48,892 nt of DNA from an uncultured bacterium (GTDB lineage: Bacteria > Verrucomicrobiota > Kiritimatiellia > RFP12 > UBA1067): positions 1 to 48,892 of the forward strand of contig CACZHC010000006.1 in assembly GCA_902780865.1 (NCBI GenBank), read 5' to 3'. A program made the translations under genes and the position numbers. Under the pieces are notes generated by a model that was not told the DNA's origin, ran no database searches, and saw only the letters and a list, made by a program, of their open reading frames with translations. Positions 8,009 through 17,500 of the stretch are shown piece by piece (the stretch's first letter is position 1; each line of letters begins with the position of its first letter).

Positions 8009-9716
8009 CGAGTAGCGAAATCGTGTCGCAATCGGGAAGCAGCGTCGCGAGTTCGTTGAGTTGACGGCGCATGTCGGCGTTCACCGACCACGTCGGGGCG
8101 TTCGTCTCGCCGTTCGCCATGCGCTGCGTGGAGTTCGGCTTGGTGTCGAGCTGGTGCGGGCAGATTTCGGTGATGATGACGGGGAGAGTGTCCTTATAGG
8201 TGAACTGCGCGCGCCATCCCTCGACAAGAGTCTTGAAGAAGTCGGCGTACTTGCCGTTCCCGAGGTCGCTGCAGCCCTGGTACCAGACCGCGCCCTTGAT
8301 CGCCATCGGGTAGAGCGGATGGACGAGCCCCGCGTCCATTGTCGTCGCGCTGAACAAGTTGATTGCGCGCGCATCGTTCGGCTTGCGGCACTCGGGGTGA
8401 TTCCAGATGTCCTTCGGCATCTGCTCGCCGATGCATGCCTTGAACTTCATTTCGTGCGACTCTGCGCGCGACGGCCAAAGCGCGATCGAGACCGGCTTGA
8501 GCATGCCGCCCGGCTTGCCGTCCTTGCCGCCCCAGACCTTGTAGCGCACCGAAAGGACGTTCTTGCCGACGCGTCCATGTTCCTTGATGGGGACGCCGTA
8601 GCCGTGGTTAGGGTTGCCCGAGCCGCCGAAAGCATGGCCGTTCAGATAGTTCATGTCCTGCCCGTACGACTCGCTGTAGCCAATGGACCAGTTCTTCTTG
8701 AGGTCTGCTTCCGTAAGCTCGAATGTCGCGCGAAGCCAGACCTCGCCGGTGAAGCCCTCGGGGAACGGATCGCACTGGAAGCCGCGTCCGTCGATCGTAA
8801 GCTCCTTCCAGCTCTCGTCCTCGACGAAATCCGGGTCGTGGAGCGACGGCTTGGTGTTGACGAAGTTGGAAGCGGGGTCGAAGCGCTTGTTCCACTCGAA
8901 GATCTTCTTCTCGTATACCTCGGGTCCGCCGGCCTTCATGAAGTCGGTCCAGCGGTTGTACCAGAAGCCGGCAACGCCCTTCGCGTGGCCCGTGCCGTGG
9001 TCCTTCGCCCAGGCCTGGTCTATCCAGCCGTCGATCTTCGTGGCGCCCCACGAGGCGTTCACGAGGCCGATCGGAACGTCGAGCACCTGGTTGAGCTTCC
9101 AGCCCATCCAGTAGAGTGCCGCACCGTTCTTGCGCATCGACTTGTAGGTCGAGGTCTCCCACTTGATTCCAATCGCGTCCTCGCGAGGAAACGGCGAGTT
9201 CCGGTTGTCGCCGTCGTTCATGAGGAGTGTGCGGATGTTGGGGTTGCCCTCCGCCTTCTTGAGGAACTCCTCGCCGCCGATCGGGAGGCGTCCGTAGCCA
9301 GCGAACGTGTAGGCCATATTCGACTGGCCGCAACCGAACCACACGTCGCCGAAAAGGACGTTGGTGATCGAGTGCGTCTCCTTGCCGCACTTGGCGGTGA
9401 TCGTCGACGGCTTCTTGTTCGCCTTCTGCGCGGGGAGCTTCACGGTCCAGCGACCCTTCTCGTCCGCCGTCGCCTCGCCAACGGTCTTTCCGTTGAGCGC
9501 GACCGACACCTTCGCGCCTGGCTCGGCGAAGCCCCACACGGGAGATGCGACATCGCGCTGAATGACCATGTCGTCCGAGCAGACGGACGCGAACTTGAAT
9601 TCCGCCGCACTGGATGTCAGCGTAATAAGGAGCGCAATCACGGACATTGCAATTGCCGCAATTGACGACGCCTCTACAAACGTTTCACGGGACTTTATGG
9701 AGTTTTGCGTTTTCAT
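7863..9716 (-). CDS. Sialate O-acetylesterase-type carbohydrate esterase (SASA family), N-terminal part, frameshifted
   Basis: The product begins with a long signal peptide (hydrophobic stretch MSVIALLITLTSSAA), then a beta-sandwich, then the SGNH/SASA block: GDVWFGCGQSNM holds the nucleophile Ser (about residue 132), and LVNASWGATKIDGW and AVWYQGCSD are typical conserved blocks. The Asp/His pair is in another frame (7546-8008). The enzyme would remove O-acetyl groups from sugars; in bacteria of this type the substrate is often an acetylated plant or mucin glycan rather than sialic acid. The start is ATG at 9716 (a TTG in the same frame lies at 9722); no ribosome binding site is visible and a TATAAT box ends 7 bases before the ATG, suggesting a leaderless transcript. 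It heads the minus operon and is divergent from the regulator at 9833. Confidence 0.85.
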   Translation of the reverse strand: MKTQNSIKSRETFVEASSIAAIAMSVIALLITLTSSAAEFKFASVCSDDMVIQRDVASPVWGFAEPGAKVSVALNGKTVGEATADEKGRWTVKLPAQKANKKPSTITAKCGKETHSITNVLFGDVWFGCGQSNMAYTFAGYGRLPIGGEEFLKKAEGNPNIRTLLMNDGDNRNSPFPREDAIGIKWETSTYKSMRKNGAALYWMGWKLNQVLDVPIGLVNASWGATKIDGWIDQAWAKDHGTGHAKGVAGFWYNRWTDFMKAGGPEVYEKKIFEWNKRFDPASNFVNTKPSLHDPDFVEDESWKELTIDGRGFQCDPFPEGFTGEVWLRATFELTEADLKKNWSIGYSESYGQDMNYLNGHAFGGSGNPNHGYGVPIKEHGRVGKNVLSVRYKVWGGKDGKPGGMLKPVSIALWPSRAESHEMKFKACIGEQMPKDIWNHPECRKPNDARAINLFSATTMDAGLVHPLYPMAIKGAVWYQGCSDLGNGKYADFFKTLVEGWRAQFTYKDTLPVIITEICPHQLDTKPNSTQRMANGETNAPTWSVNADMRRQLNELATLLPDCDTISLLDQRRTSIRSTRRRLASAMQTGRSRTSTARMSRDAARRLIPSSGRGRSA

Positions 9717-9723
9717 GCCCAAG

Positions 9724-9729
9724 ATTATA
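9724..9729 (-). promoter_or_regulatory. Putative -10 box of the acetylesterase operon, leaderless geometry
   Basis: On the minus strand TATAAT lies 7 bases upstream of the ATG at 9716, so transcription would start at or next to the start codon. No Shine-Dalgarno sequence is present between them. A convincing -35 box is not seen. Confidence 0.5.
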
Positions 9730-9832
9730 TATCAAAATACGACACCGTGATTTCAATTTCATCTATGATTTATTTCAAATTTAGATTTACCCGTTGCGCG
9801 TCGCCAAAAACTGTTGTAGACTATGAGGCGTC
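9730..9832. promoter_or_regulatory. AT-rich divergent control region between acetylesterase operon and XylR-like regulator
   Basis: This short spacer is markedly AT-rich for the window. Two TGATTT repeats, at 9748-9753 and 9766-9771, are 18 bp apart in the same orientation, as AraC-type half-sites often are. For the regulator, TAGACT preceded by ttg around 9821-9826 and a GAGG motif just before the ATG at 9833 are plausible -10 and ribosome binding sites. Assignment as operators is a guess. Confidence 0.4.
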
Positions 9833-11035
9833 ATGAAAAAGCCAGCAGACATAAAGGACGTCTGGTTCATCCTCCCGGACGGGACAAATATCTTCGACTC
9901 TGAGTTCCGCGCGGGCGCGCTCTCAGTCGCACGCGAACTCGCCCTGCCAAAGGTGCGACTTTCCAACGAGACACTCCTGCTGAAGAAGTTCAGCATCGAG
10001 AAAAGCGGCAAGAACAGCGCGATGGCAGTGATCGCGCATATCCGCAAGCCAGCGCTACTCAAGGCGTTCGGAAAATCAGGCATACCGCTCGTCCTTCTCG
10101 GCGAGGAAGCGGTGGAGGACTGGCGCAAGGCCTTCGGAGGACCCATCACCGTATGCTCGGTCGACAACGAGTCCATTGGCCAAATGGCAGCGGACTATCT
10201 CCACGAGCAAGGTCGTTTCGCGTCGTACATCTACGCAGACGGATCGTCGGACCAGTTCTACCAATGGTGGACTTCGAGGCGTTACGAATCCTTCGTCGAC
10301 ACCTTGCGCGAGCACGGCTACACTGGCGAGGTCCTGCGCGTTCCAGTGCTGAACTCCTCGGCCCACACCGACGCCGAGCATTTCCTCAAGGCGATGGAGA
10401 AGATCCCGCGTCCAATCGCCGTATTCGCATGTAACGACCGCGCCGCGCGCGAGATCGTCTCGTTCTGCCACTTGGCAAACCTCCACATCCCAGATGACGT
10501 AGCGGTTCTCGGCGTAGACGACGAGAAAGACCTCTGCGAATCATGCCCCGTTCCGCTTTCGTCCATCAAGATCGAGCACTACCGCCTCGGGCGCACTGCG
10601 ATGCACCTGATACTCAGGATGCTGGAAGGCGGCCCGCGTCGTGACAAGGTGATCCTGTGCCCGCCCGTGCGCGTAATAGAGCGCGCGTCAACGAAGAGAA
10701 GCACCCCGAGCGACAAGTTCGTCGCGAGCGCCGTCAACTTCATCCGCACCGCGCGCCTGGACACGCTCGACGTCATGGCAGTCGTAAAGGCATGCGGCGC
10801 CTCGCGCAGCTATCTCGAGAAGCGCTTCAGAGCCGAGACGGGGCGGACGATTCTCGATGCCATTCACCGCCGCACCATGGAAGACGTGAAGCATCTACTT
10901 CTCGACACCGACAAGTCGGTTGCGGTCATAGCCCAGGAAACGGGATTCCCGTCCGCCTCGGGTCTCTGCTCGATGTTCCGCCGTCTGACAGGACAGTCGA
11001 CGTCAGAATTTCGCGCCACCCGCCAACCGCGCTGA
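9833..11035 (+). CDS. XylR-like transcription regulator (PBP1 sugar-sensing domain + AraC-type HTH)
   Basis: The only convincing plus-strand gene. Residues about 8-285 follow the LacI/PBP1 sugar-binding fold: IPLVLLGEE, VDNESIGQMAADYL, then IAVFACNDRAAREI and DDVAVLGVDDEKDLC. Residues about 295-400 are an AraC-type double helix-turn-helix (VVKACGASRSYLEKRF, then VAVIAQETGFPSASGLCSMF). There is no N-terminal LacI helix-turn-helix, as in XylR of E. coli and many regulators of PVC bacteria. It starts with ATG after a GAGG motif and is divergent from the acetylesterase/glycosidase operon, so it most likely senses a released sugar and switches that operon. The sugar cannot be told from sequence. 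Confidence 0.9.
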   Translation: MKKPADIKDVWFILPDGTNIFDSEFRAGALSVARELALPKVRLSNETLLLKKFSIEKSGKNSAMAVIAHIRKPALLKAFGKSGIPLVLLGEEAVEDWRKAFGGPITVCSVDNESIGQMAADYLHEQGRFASYIYADGSSDQFYQWWTSRRYESFVDTLREHGYTGEVLRVPVLNSSAHTDAEHFLKAMEKIPRPIAVFACNDRAAREIVSFCHLANLHIPDDVAVLGVDDEKDLCESCPVPLSSIKIEHYRLGRTAMHLILRMLEGGPRRDKVILCPPVRVIERASTKRSTPSDKFVASAVNFIRTARLDTLDVMAVVKACGASRSYLEKRFRAETGRTILDAIHRRTMEDVKHLLLDTDKSVAVIAQETGFPSASGLCSMFRRLTGQSTSEFRATRQPR

Positions 11036-11062
11036 CCGAGATACACCGTCCAGACCCGGCCG

Positions 11063-14000
11063 CTATTCCGCCACGATCTTGAAGAAGCAAGACGGTTCGT
11101 CTGCTGTCTGGACGACGAAATTGAGGATTCCGCTATCGCCCGCCTCGATCACATCGCCGTACGGCTCGAAAGGCGCAGCAAGCGACTCAGTCTTGTATAT
11201 CCTGTACTTCGCGCCCTTCACGGCGTTGCCGATCGAGAACGAGAACACCTTTGCGCCAGACTGGTCCACTCCGAACGCCGGCGCAGGCACGCCCTCGCCT
11301 CCGAAGACCGGCACTACGGCGAGCGTCTCGACCGCGCCCATAGTGAAGAACGTTTCGTCCGCCATCGTAGCATACTCAAGTGCCGTCTCCGTCGCGCTTG
11401 CCGCGCCCTTCCGCATGCGGTATTCGCGGCTGCAGCCGCCGCCCCTGCACATCTGATACGGCGTGCCGCTCGCCTTGACCGTGTAGGATTTCGAGACGGC
11501 GGGAGTGGACGAACCATTCAGATAGACCTTGAGTGTGGAGCCGTCCGAGACGATCTGGAAGTAGTTCCAGTTGGCCGCGGCGTCGGGTACGGTCATCCCC
11601 GCCGAGTTCGTGTAATTGAGGTTAAGCTTTGTCCTGGACTGCGGCAGTTCCAGATACCACCCCTTGTCGATGTTCCACAGGTTTTGGCCATTATCTCCTG
11701 TCGTGATTCCGACCTTCTTAGAGACAACCGACCACCACGAGTTGGACTGCGTCGGCGCCTTGAACCAGCCGGACGCGCTGAACTGCGCCGCGTCGCCAAG
11801 CCTGGCATCGTAGTCCGGTGCCTGTACGTCCGAGCCAGCCAGCAGCGCGCCGAGCCTTGCGGGCCCCTCGTACGACGAGAGCTCGTTGGTCGTCGCGCCC
11901 GCAAGTCCGTTGCCCGTCGCGTCGGGAACCGCCATCGTTCCGGCGGCGGACGGCGCAAAGTGCCAGACGCCCGCGTAACGCGACCACACGGCCGTCGGGT
12001 CGTTGTTCGTGTTGGCGGCACCGCCGAACAAGACAGTCAGCTTCGTTATAGAGGAAAGCGCCGGCACCTTGACCCAGACAAACGTCGTGCCCGTCGGATT
12101 GAATGTCTCAACCTCGAACGGAAGCTCCGCACCGCTTTCGTCTTTGACAAGCAGGTCAGTGCCGCCAGCACTCCCGAGCTGCGACGATACCGACGCAGGA
12201 AGCCGCAGCAGCACCGGGAAGTCCGTCCACGAGGAATCGCCGATCTTCGCAAGCGCGGAGGCGGAAGGCGCAAACGTCGTCTTCCTCGCAAAGCCCCTGC
12301 CGTCTCCGCCGCTCGGCTCAGGCTCGTCGCCGCCGCCGGGCTGATCGCCGCCCGGATCATCGCCGCCGCCCGACGAACCGCTCCCCGTCCTGTAGAACTC
12401 GAGATGGGCGAACTGCGTGTAGGCGTTGCCGTTGTTGGCCGTGAAGTCAAGCCGGTACTGCGTGAAGGCGACGGCATTGGAGAATGAATAGTAGCGGTAT
12501 TCGCCGGCCGTCCAGCCGATTTCGTAGCGGCGCGCGTCAAGCGGCGTCCACGTCGTGCCGTCGTTCGAACCTCTGAAGGTCCACGCCTTCGGCGCGCGCT
12601 CGACGTAGCTGTTCATCTTCAGGTTGTAGATTCCGTAGGCGTCGACGACGGTCGGTTCGGCGAACTTGTACGTGATGTAGAAGGACGTCTTCTGGATGCA
12701 CACGCGCTGCGAGGTGGACGAAAGCGTCGTGTCGTCGTTGAACGGCGCCATCGTGACGGCTGATCCCGTGGACTCGAAGTCGCCTTCCGGGGAGGTGAGG
12801 TCGACAAGGCCCTCAGGCGGCGTCTCCACGACGCGCACGTCGTTGTTGGCGACGTTGATCTTCACGGTCGCAGCCCAGGCCGTCGCGGGCGAGCCCGCGC
12901 CGCACGTGATCGAGGAGAATGCCGTCGCGTCGTCGTCGTCGTCAGAGGCCACGAACGGCACCTCGTGCCACTGGTTCCAGTCGGAGGTCGTGAATGTGAC
13001 GAACCGCACGGACGTCGTGACGGCCGGCGTTCCGGAATGCAGCGAGACAGGCGCGGTGAAATCCGCGTCCGGACGCGCGCTCAGCCTGAAGCGCGCAACG
13101 CCGTTTCCGCCTTCCGCGACCGAGAGCTCGGCGCTTTCGGCGACAACCTCGCGCGTCGTCGCGACGGACGGATCGCGGACGCGGTAGATGCGTCCCGAGA
13201 CGTCCGTCCCCTTCACCTTCGGCCACCCCTTCAGCGTGCAGTCGTTGGAGCCCATGCCGAGGTAGAAGCATCCGTCGTAGCGGCAGAGGGCGGAGGCTTG
13301 CCGCGTCGAGACGAACGTGAACATCTTCGTGAACGAGAGGCCGTCCGTCGACTTCCACACGCTGTTCGTGACCATGGTCGCCTCGAGCCCCGCCTCAGCC
13401 GCGACGATGTAGGCCGCCGCTCCGTCGGAGAAGATGTCGAACGGCTTCACGGCGTCACCGCCGAGGTCAATCTTCGTCGCCCGCACGTGGTGGTTCTCGT
13501 TCACCGCGCTGTAGGCCGCCCAGGGCCGGATGTTGTAGGTGTGGTCGCCGAGGATGTAGAGGACGCGGCTGCCGAACTTTGTCGGATGCCATAGCTGGAC
13601 ATCCGTCACGCCATTGGAGGGGAAGACGAGCGACGCCGACGCGGCGGTGAGGCCGGGAGCGACGCCGCTCCACGAGTTCTCCTGGCACTCGAAGCGTTTC
13701 GCGGACGCGTTCCACCGCCACTCCTCCCAGCTGTCGAAATGCTGGATGTCGCCGTTGAACGCCGGCTGGATGGGGAAGCAGAAGATGTCGTCGTCAAACG
13801 GGAGGAAAGCGCAGAAGCGGCGGTCAACCGAATAGTTCGGTGCATAGTACGAATAACCGCCGCTCTGGTAGCGCACGGAGCCAAGATAGCGGATCGTGTC
13901 GCGGAGCTGCGGCGTCGCGTCGAACATCGCCTTCTCGCACCAGTTCGTGGACGCACTGATTCCGTATCCGGCGAGGAAAACCGTGCCGTTGAACTCGGCC

Positions 14001-14491
14001 ATATCCCACGAATGGATCTTGTAGCCCTCGTAGGCCATCGAGCCGAAGTTTGTGATGTTGCAGGAGCCGCACCCCGTGTAGAAGGCGCGCCACGTGCCGT
14101 CCGTCTCGCGGCGGAACGAGCTGCCGAGGTTCGCAGCCCCCTCGTGCATGTCGACGGCGCTTGCGTGGAGCCGTCCGTCGGAAAACTCCTTGAACTCGTA
14201 GATGGAATCCGTGCCCGCGTCGAACTCGTCGACGAAACCACCGGAATGCGGATCGACCGCGAAGCACGGACAGGGGCCCAGGTTCTTGCCCCACTCGCCG
14301 CCAGACGTGAAGATCTTCCCCTGGTAAGGAACGAGGTCCTGCACATGGCGCGCGAGCGCGCTCGACGGCCAGCGCGACGCGTTCGGATTGCCGAGGTACT
14401 CCAGCTGCGCCGTGAGGTCGGGAACGTCAGCGAAGGTGGACAGAGTCGCCGCAAGTCCAACGAATGTTAAAGCCGCTATTCGAGTTTTCAA
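11063..14491 (-). CDS. Class B giant secreted protein: propeller-like, Calx-beta-like, discoidin, DUF2341 and LamG-like modules
   Basis: About 1142 residues. After a signal peptide (hydrophobic AALTFVGLAATLSTFA) comes a module of about 420 residues with repeated Trp/Gly blocks (YQGKIFTSGGEW, FAVDPHSGGF, VDMHEGAAN), probably a beta-propeller; I do not recognise its family. Then come a Calx-beta-like sandwich (SVAEGGNGVARFRL), a discoidin (F5/8C) domain (APKAWTFRGSNDGTTW), a Gly/Asp/Pro linker, DUF2341 (DFPVLLRLP, GTTFVWVKVPAL), a LamG-like jelly roll (SASGWFKAP) and a tail ending SCFFKIVAE. The tail through DUF2341 is almost identical in DNA to that of the next gene, whose stop lies 34 bp upstream, so they form an operon. 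No ATG is available: TTG at 14491 gives a clean signal peptide; TTG at 14521 is the alternative. Likely glycan-binding at the surface; no catalytic motif seen. Confidence 0.8.
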   Translation of the reverse strand: MKTRIAALTFVGLAATLSTFADVPDLTAQLEYLGNPNASRWPSSALARHVQDLVPYQGKIFTSGGEWGKNLGPCPCFAVDPHSGGFVDEFDAGTDSIYEFKEFSDGRLHASAVDMHEGAANLGSSFRRETDGTWRAFYTGCGSCNITNFGSMAYEGYKIHSWDMAEFNGTVFLAGYGISASTNWCEKAMFDATPQLRDTIRYLGSVRYQSGGYSYYAPNYSVDRRFCAFLPFDDDIFCFPIQPAFNGDIQHFDSWEEWRWNASAKRFECQENSWSGVAPGLTAASASLVFPSNGVTDVQLWHPTKFGSRVLYILGDHTYNIRPWAAYSAVNENHHVRATKIDLGGDAVKPFDIFSDGAAAYIVAAEAGLEATMVTNSVWKSTDGLSFTKMFTFVSTRQASALCRYDGCFYLGMGSNDCTLKGWPKVKGTDVSGRIYRVRDPSVATTREVVAESAELSVAEGGNGVARFRLSARPDADFTAPVSLHSGTPAVTTSVRFVTFTTSDWNQWHEVPFVASDDDDDATAFSSITCGAGSPATAWAATVKINVANNDVRVVETPPEGLVDLTSPEGDFESTGSAVTMAPFNDDTTLSSTSQRVCIQKTSFYITYKFAEPTVVDAYGIYNLKMNSYVERAPKAWTFRGSNDGTTWTPLDARRYEIGWTAGEYRYYSFSNAVAFTQYRLDFTANNGNAYTQFAHLEFYRTGSGSSGGGDDPGGDQPGGGDEPEPSGGDGRGFARKTTFAPSASALAKIGDSSWTDFPVLLRLPASVSSQLGSAGGTDLLVKDESGAELPFEVETFNPTGTTFVWVKVPALSSITKLTVLFGGAANTNNDPTAVWSRYAGVWHFAPSAAGTMAVPDATGNGLAGATTNELSSYEGPARLGALLAGSDVQAPDYDARLGDAAQFSASGWFKAPTQSNSWWSVVSKKVGITTGDNGQNLWNIDKGWYLELPQSRTKLNLNYTNSAGMTVPDAAANWNYFQIVSDGSTLKVYLNGSSTPAVSKSYTVKASGTPYQMCRGGGCSREYRMRKGAASATETALEYATMADETFFTMGAVETLAVVPVFGGEGVPAPAFGVDQSGAKVFSFSIGNAVKGAKYRIYKTESLAAPFEPYGDVIEAGDSGILNFVVQTADEPSCFFKIVAE
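11078..12300 (-). repeat. Duplicated 3' segment of class B genes, copy 1
   Basis: The DNA coding for DUF2341, LamG-like and tail is closely similar to 14538-15770 of the neighbouring gene, with stretches of over 50 bases nearly unchanged (for example the tail block around 11130-11240 and the DUF2341 block around 12125-12215). The 5' parts of the two genes are more diverged, which suggests tandem duplication followed by gene conversion of the 3' end. Confidence 0.75.
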
Positions 14492-14525
14492 GGCTTTGCC
14501 TTTTGTAAATGGAGCATACAAGTCA

Positions 14526-17500
14526 TTATTCCGTTACTATCTTAAAGAAGCAAGACGGCTCGTCGGCTGTCGGCACGACGAAATCGAGAATTCCGTTAGC
14601 GTCCGCCTCGATCACATCGCCGTACGGCTCGAAAGGCGCCGTAAGCGACTCAGTCTTGTATATCCTGTACTTCGCGCCCTTCACGGCGTTGCCGATCGAG
14701 AACGTGAACACAGGATTGCCAGACGACTGGTCGACGCCGAACGCAGGCGAAGGAACACCCTCGCCGCCGAAAATCGGCGCAGGAACAAAGACCCCGATGG
14801 TCTCAATCTCGCCCATGGTGAAGAACGACTCGTCTGCCATCGTAGCATACTCAAGCGCCGTTTCCGCCGCGCTCGCCGCGCCAATGCGGACGCGGTATTC
14901 GCGGCTACATCCCTTCGCAGGGCAGATCTGGTACTGCGTCCCGCTTGCCTTGACCGTGTAATTCACCGACTTGGCCGGCGACGTGGAACCGTTCAGGTAG
15001 ACCTTGAGCGTCGACCCGTCAGAGACGACTTGGAAGTAATTCCAGTTCGTCGTGACGTCGGGAACCGTCATTTGCGCCGAGCTCGTGTAGATGAGGTCCA
15101 GTTTGTCCTTGGCCTGCGGCAACTGCAAGTACCACCCCTTGTCGATGTTCCAAAGGTTTTGGCCGTTGGCGCCTGTGGTAATTCCAACCTTCTTCGAAGC
15201 CACGGACATCCAGGAATTGACTTGCTCGGGTGCCTTGAACCAGCCAGAGGCGCTGAATTTCGCCGCGCTCACGAGATTGGTATCATAGTCCGGCGTCCGT
15301 ACAACAGTCGCCGCCTTCAACGCGCCAAGCCCTGCGGGGCCCTCGTATGCCGCCAGCGTGTTTGTCGTCGAGCCTGCGAGTCCATGGCCCGTCGCGTCGG
15401 GAACCGTCATCGTTCCGGCGGCAGACGGCGCGAAGTGCCATACGCCGGCATAGCGCGACCACACGGCCGTCGGATCGTTGTTCGTGTTGGCGGCACCGCC
15501 GAAGTGGACGGTAAGAACGGTCGCGGACGAAAGCGCCGGCACCTTGACCCAGACAAACGTCGTACCCGTGGGGTCGAACGTCTCGACCTCGAACGGAAGT
15601 TCCGCACCGCTTTCGTCTTTGACAAGCAGGTCAGTGCCGCCAGCACTCCTGAGCTGCGACGATACCGACGCAGGAAGCCGCACCAGCACAGGGAAGTTCG
15701 TCCACGAAGAATCGCCTATCTTCGCAAGCGCAGTGTCTGAAGGAATAAACGTCGTCTTCTTCGCAAAGTCACTTACCAGCGGCTCAGGATCTTCTCCCGG
15801 ATCGTCACCAGGATCGCCACCCGCGCCATCGCCGACGTGATAGAACTCGAGCCGCCCGACCTGCGTGTACTCGTTGCCGTTGTTCCCCATGAACGAGATG
15901 CGGTACTTCGAGTAGTTGACTGTGTTCGTGAACGAGTAGTAGCGGTACTCGCCGATCGCCCAGTTCTTCTCGAAACGGCGCATGTCAAGCGGTGTCCAGG
16001 ACGCACCGTCGTTCGAGCCCTCGAACGTCCACACGCGCGGCGCACGATCGACCGGTGAATAGCCCGAGTTGCCGAAGTTCAGTATGCCGTACGCATTCAC
16101 GTTCGTGGGCGTCCCGAAGTCGTAGGTCACCGAGAACTCCATCGCCCGCGCGACAAGGCGCTCCTCCTTGTTCGTGTTCGTGTCGCAGTCGTTGAACGGC
16201 TTGTTGTATGTGAGCGTGACGCCTTCTGGAACGGTCGTCGTGAAGTTCCCGTCCGGACGCGTAAGGTCGACAAGGCCATCCGGCGCGGTCTCGACCACAC
16301 GGAAGTCGTTGTTCGTCGCCGTCACGATGACGGACGCGGAGAGGCAGTCCGGTCTGCCCGTACCGCACACGATCGCACCCTTGAAGTTTGCGTCGCTCTC
16401 GTCGTCTTCGAGAACCGTGAACGGAACCGCCTTACTTGCGTTCCAGTTGGAGGTCGTGAACGAAAGCGTCGCAACGGAAGGCTCTATGCGCGAATCGGTC
16501 GACCACACGCGAAGCGTCATGTTCGTAGCGGGTTTCGCAGCGAGACGAAAGGCGACCGACCCCGAACCGCCTTCGACAATGGTAACGGCGTTCGTCGAGG
16601 CGACGACCGCCGGCGTGGATCCCTGCGGAAGACGCACGCGGTAGATGCGTCCGGAGATGTCCCCGCTCGTCACCTTCGGCCACCCGTTCTTCGTGAACGA
16701 GTTAGACCCCATGCCAAGGAAGAAGTATCCGTCGTAGTAGCAGATCGCCGACGCCTGGCGAGTCGAAACGAACGTGAATATCTTCGTGAACGACACTCCG
16801 TCCGAGGACTTCCACACGCTGTTCGTGACCTGCGTCGCCTTCATCCCCGCCTGCGCCGCGACGATGTACGCCGTGCCGTTCGCCACGAAGATGTCGAACG
16901 GCTTCACATCGTCTCCGCCGAGGTCGATCTTAGTCGCCTTGACGTGATGGTTCTCGTTCACCGCGCTGTATGCGGCCCAAGGCGGGATGTTGAAGCCGTC
17001 GTCGCCATGTCCGCCGACGATGTAGAGGACGCGCGAGCCAAACTTCGTCGGGTGCCACAGCTGGACGTCCGCCCTGGTGTTTGTGGGGAACGTGAAGGAC
17101 GCAGCCTCTAGCGTGATTCCAGGCGCGACGTTCGCCCATGTGTTCGTCTGGCAGACGAACTTCCTGGTGGACTCGTTGAAGCGCCACTCTTCCCAGTCGA
17201 AGCGTGTGATGTTGTTCGCCTGCGACTCCTGGATGGGATAGCAGTAGATGTCGTCGTCAAACGGAAGGAACGTGCAGAAGCGCCGGAGGCCCAATTGGTC
17301 CGGGTTGCTCTGCGTCTTCGGATCGTCGTAGTAGCGGTAGATGCTCGTGAGCTGCGGGGTCGTGTCGAACATCGCCTTCGTGCACCAGTTCGTCGAGCCG
17401 CTGATGCCGTAGCCGCACACGAACACGTAGCCGTTCCACTCCGCCATGTCCCAGTTGTGGATCCTGTAGCCCTCGTAGGCAAAGCCTCCGAAGTCCGTTA

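Noticed and set aside
3431..9665. Plus-strand ORFs of 683 (3431-5482), 637 (5543-7456) and 534 (8061-9665) codons
   Set aside because: Same antisense shadow composition; the minus-strand genes have full catalytic motifs, signal peptides and ribosome binding sites.
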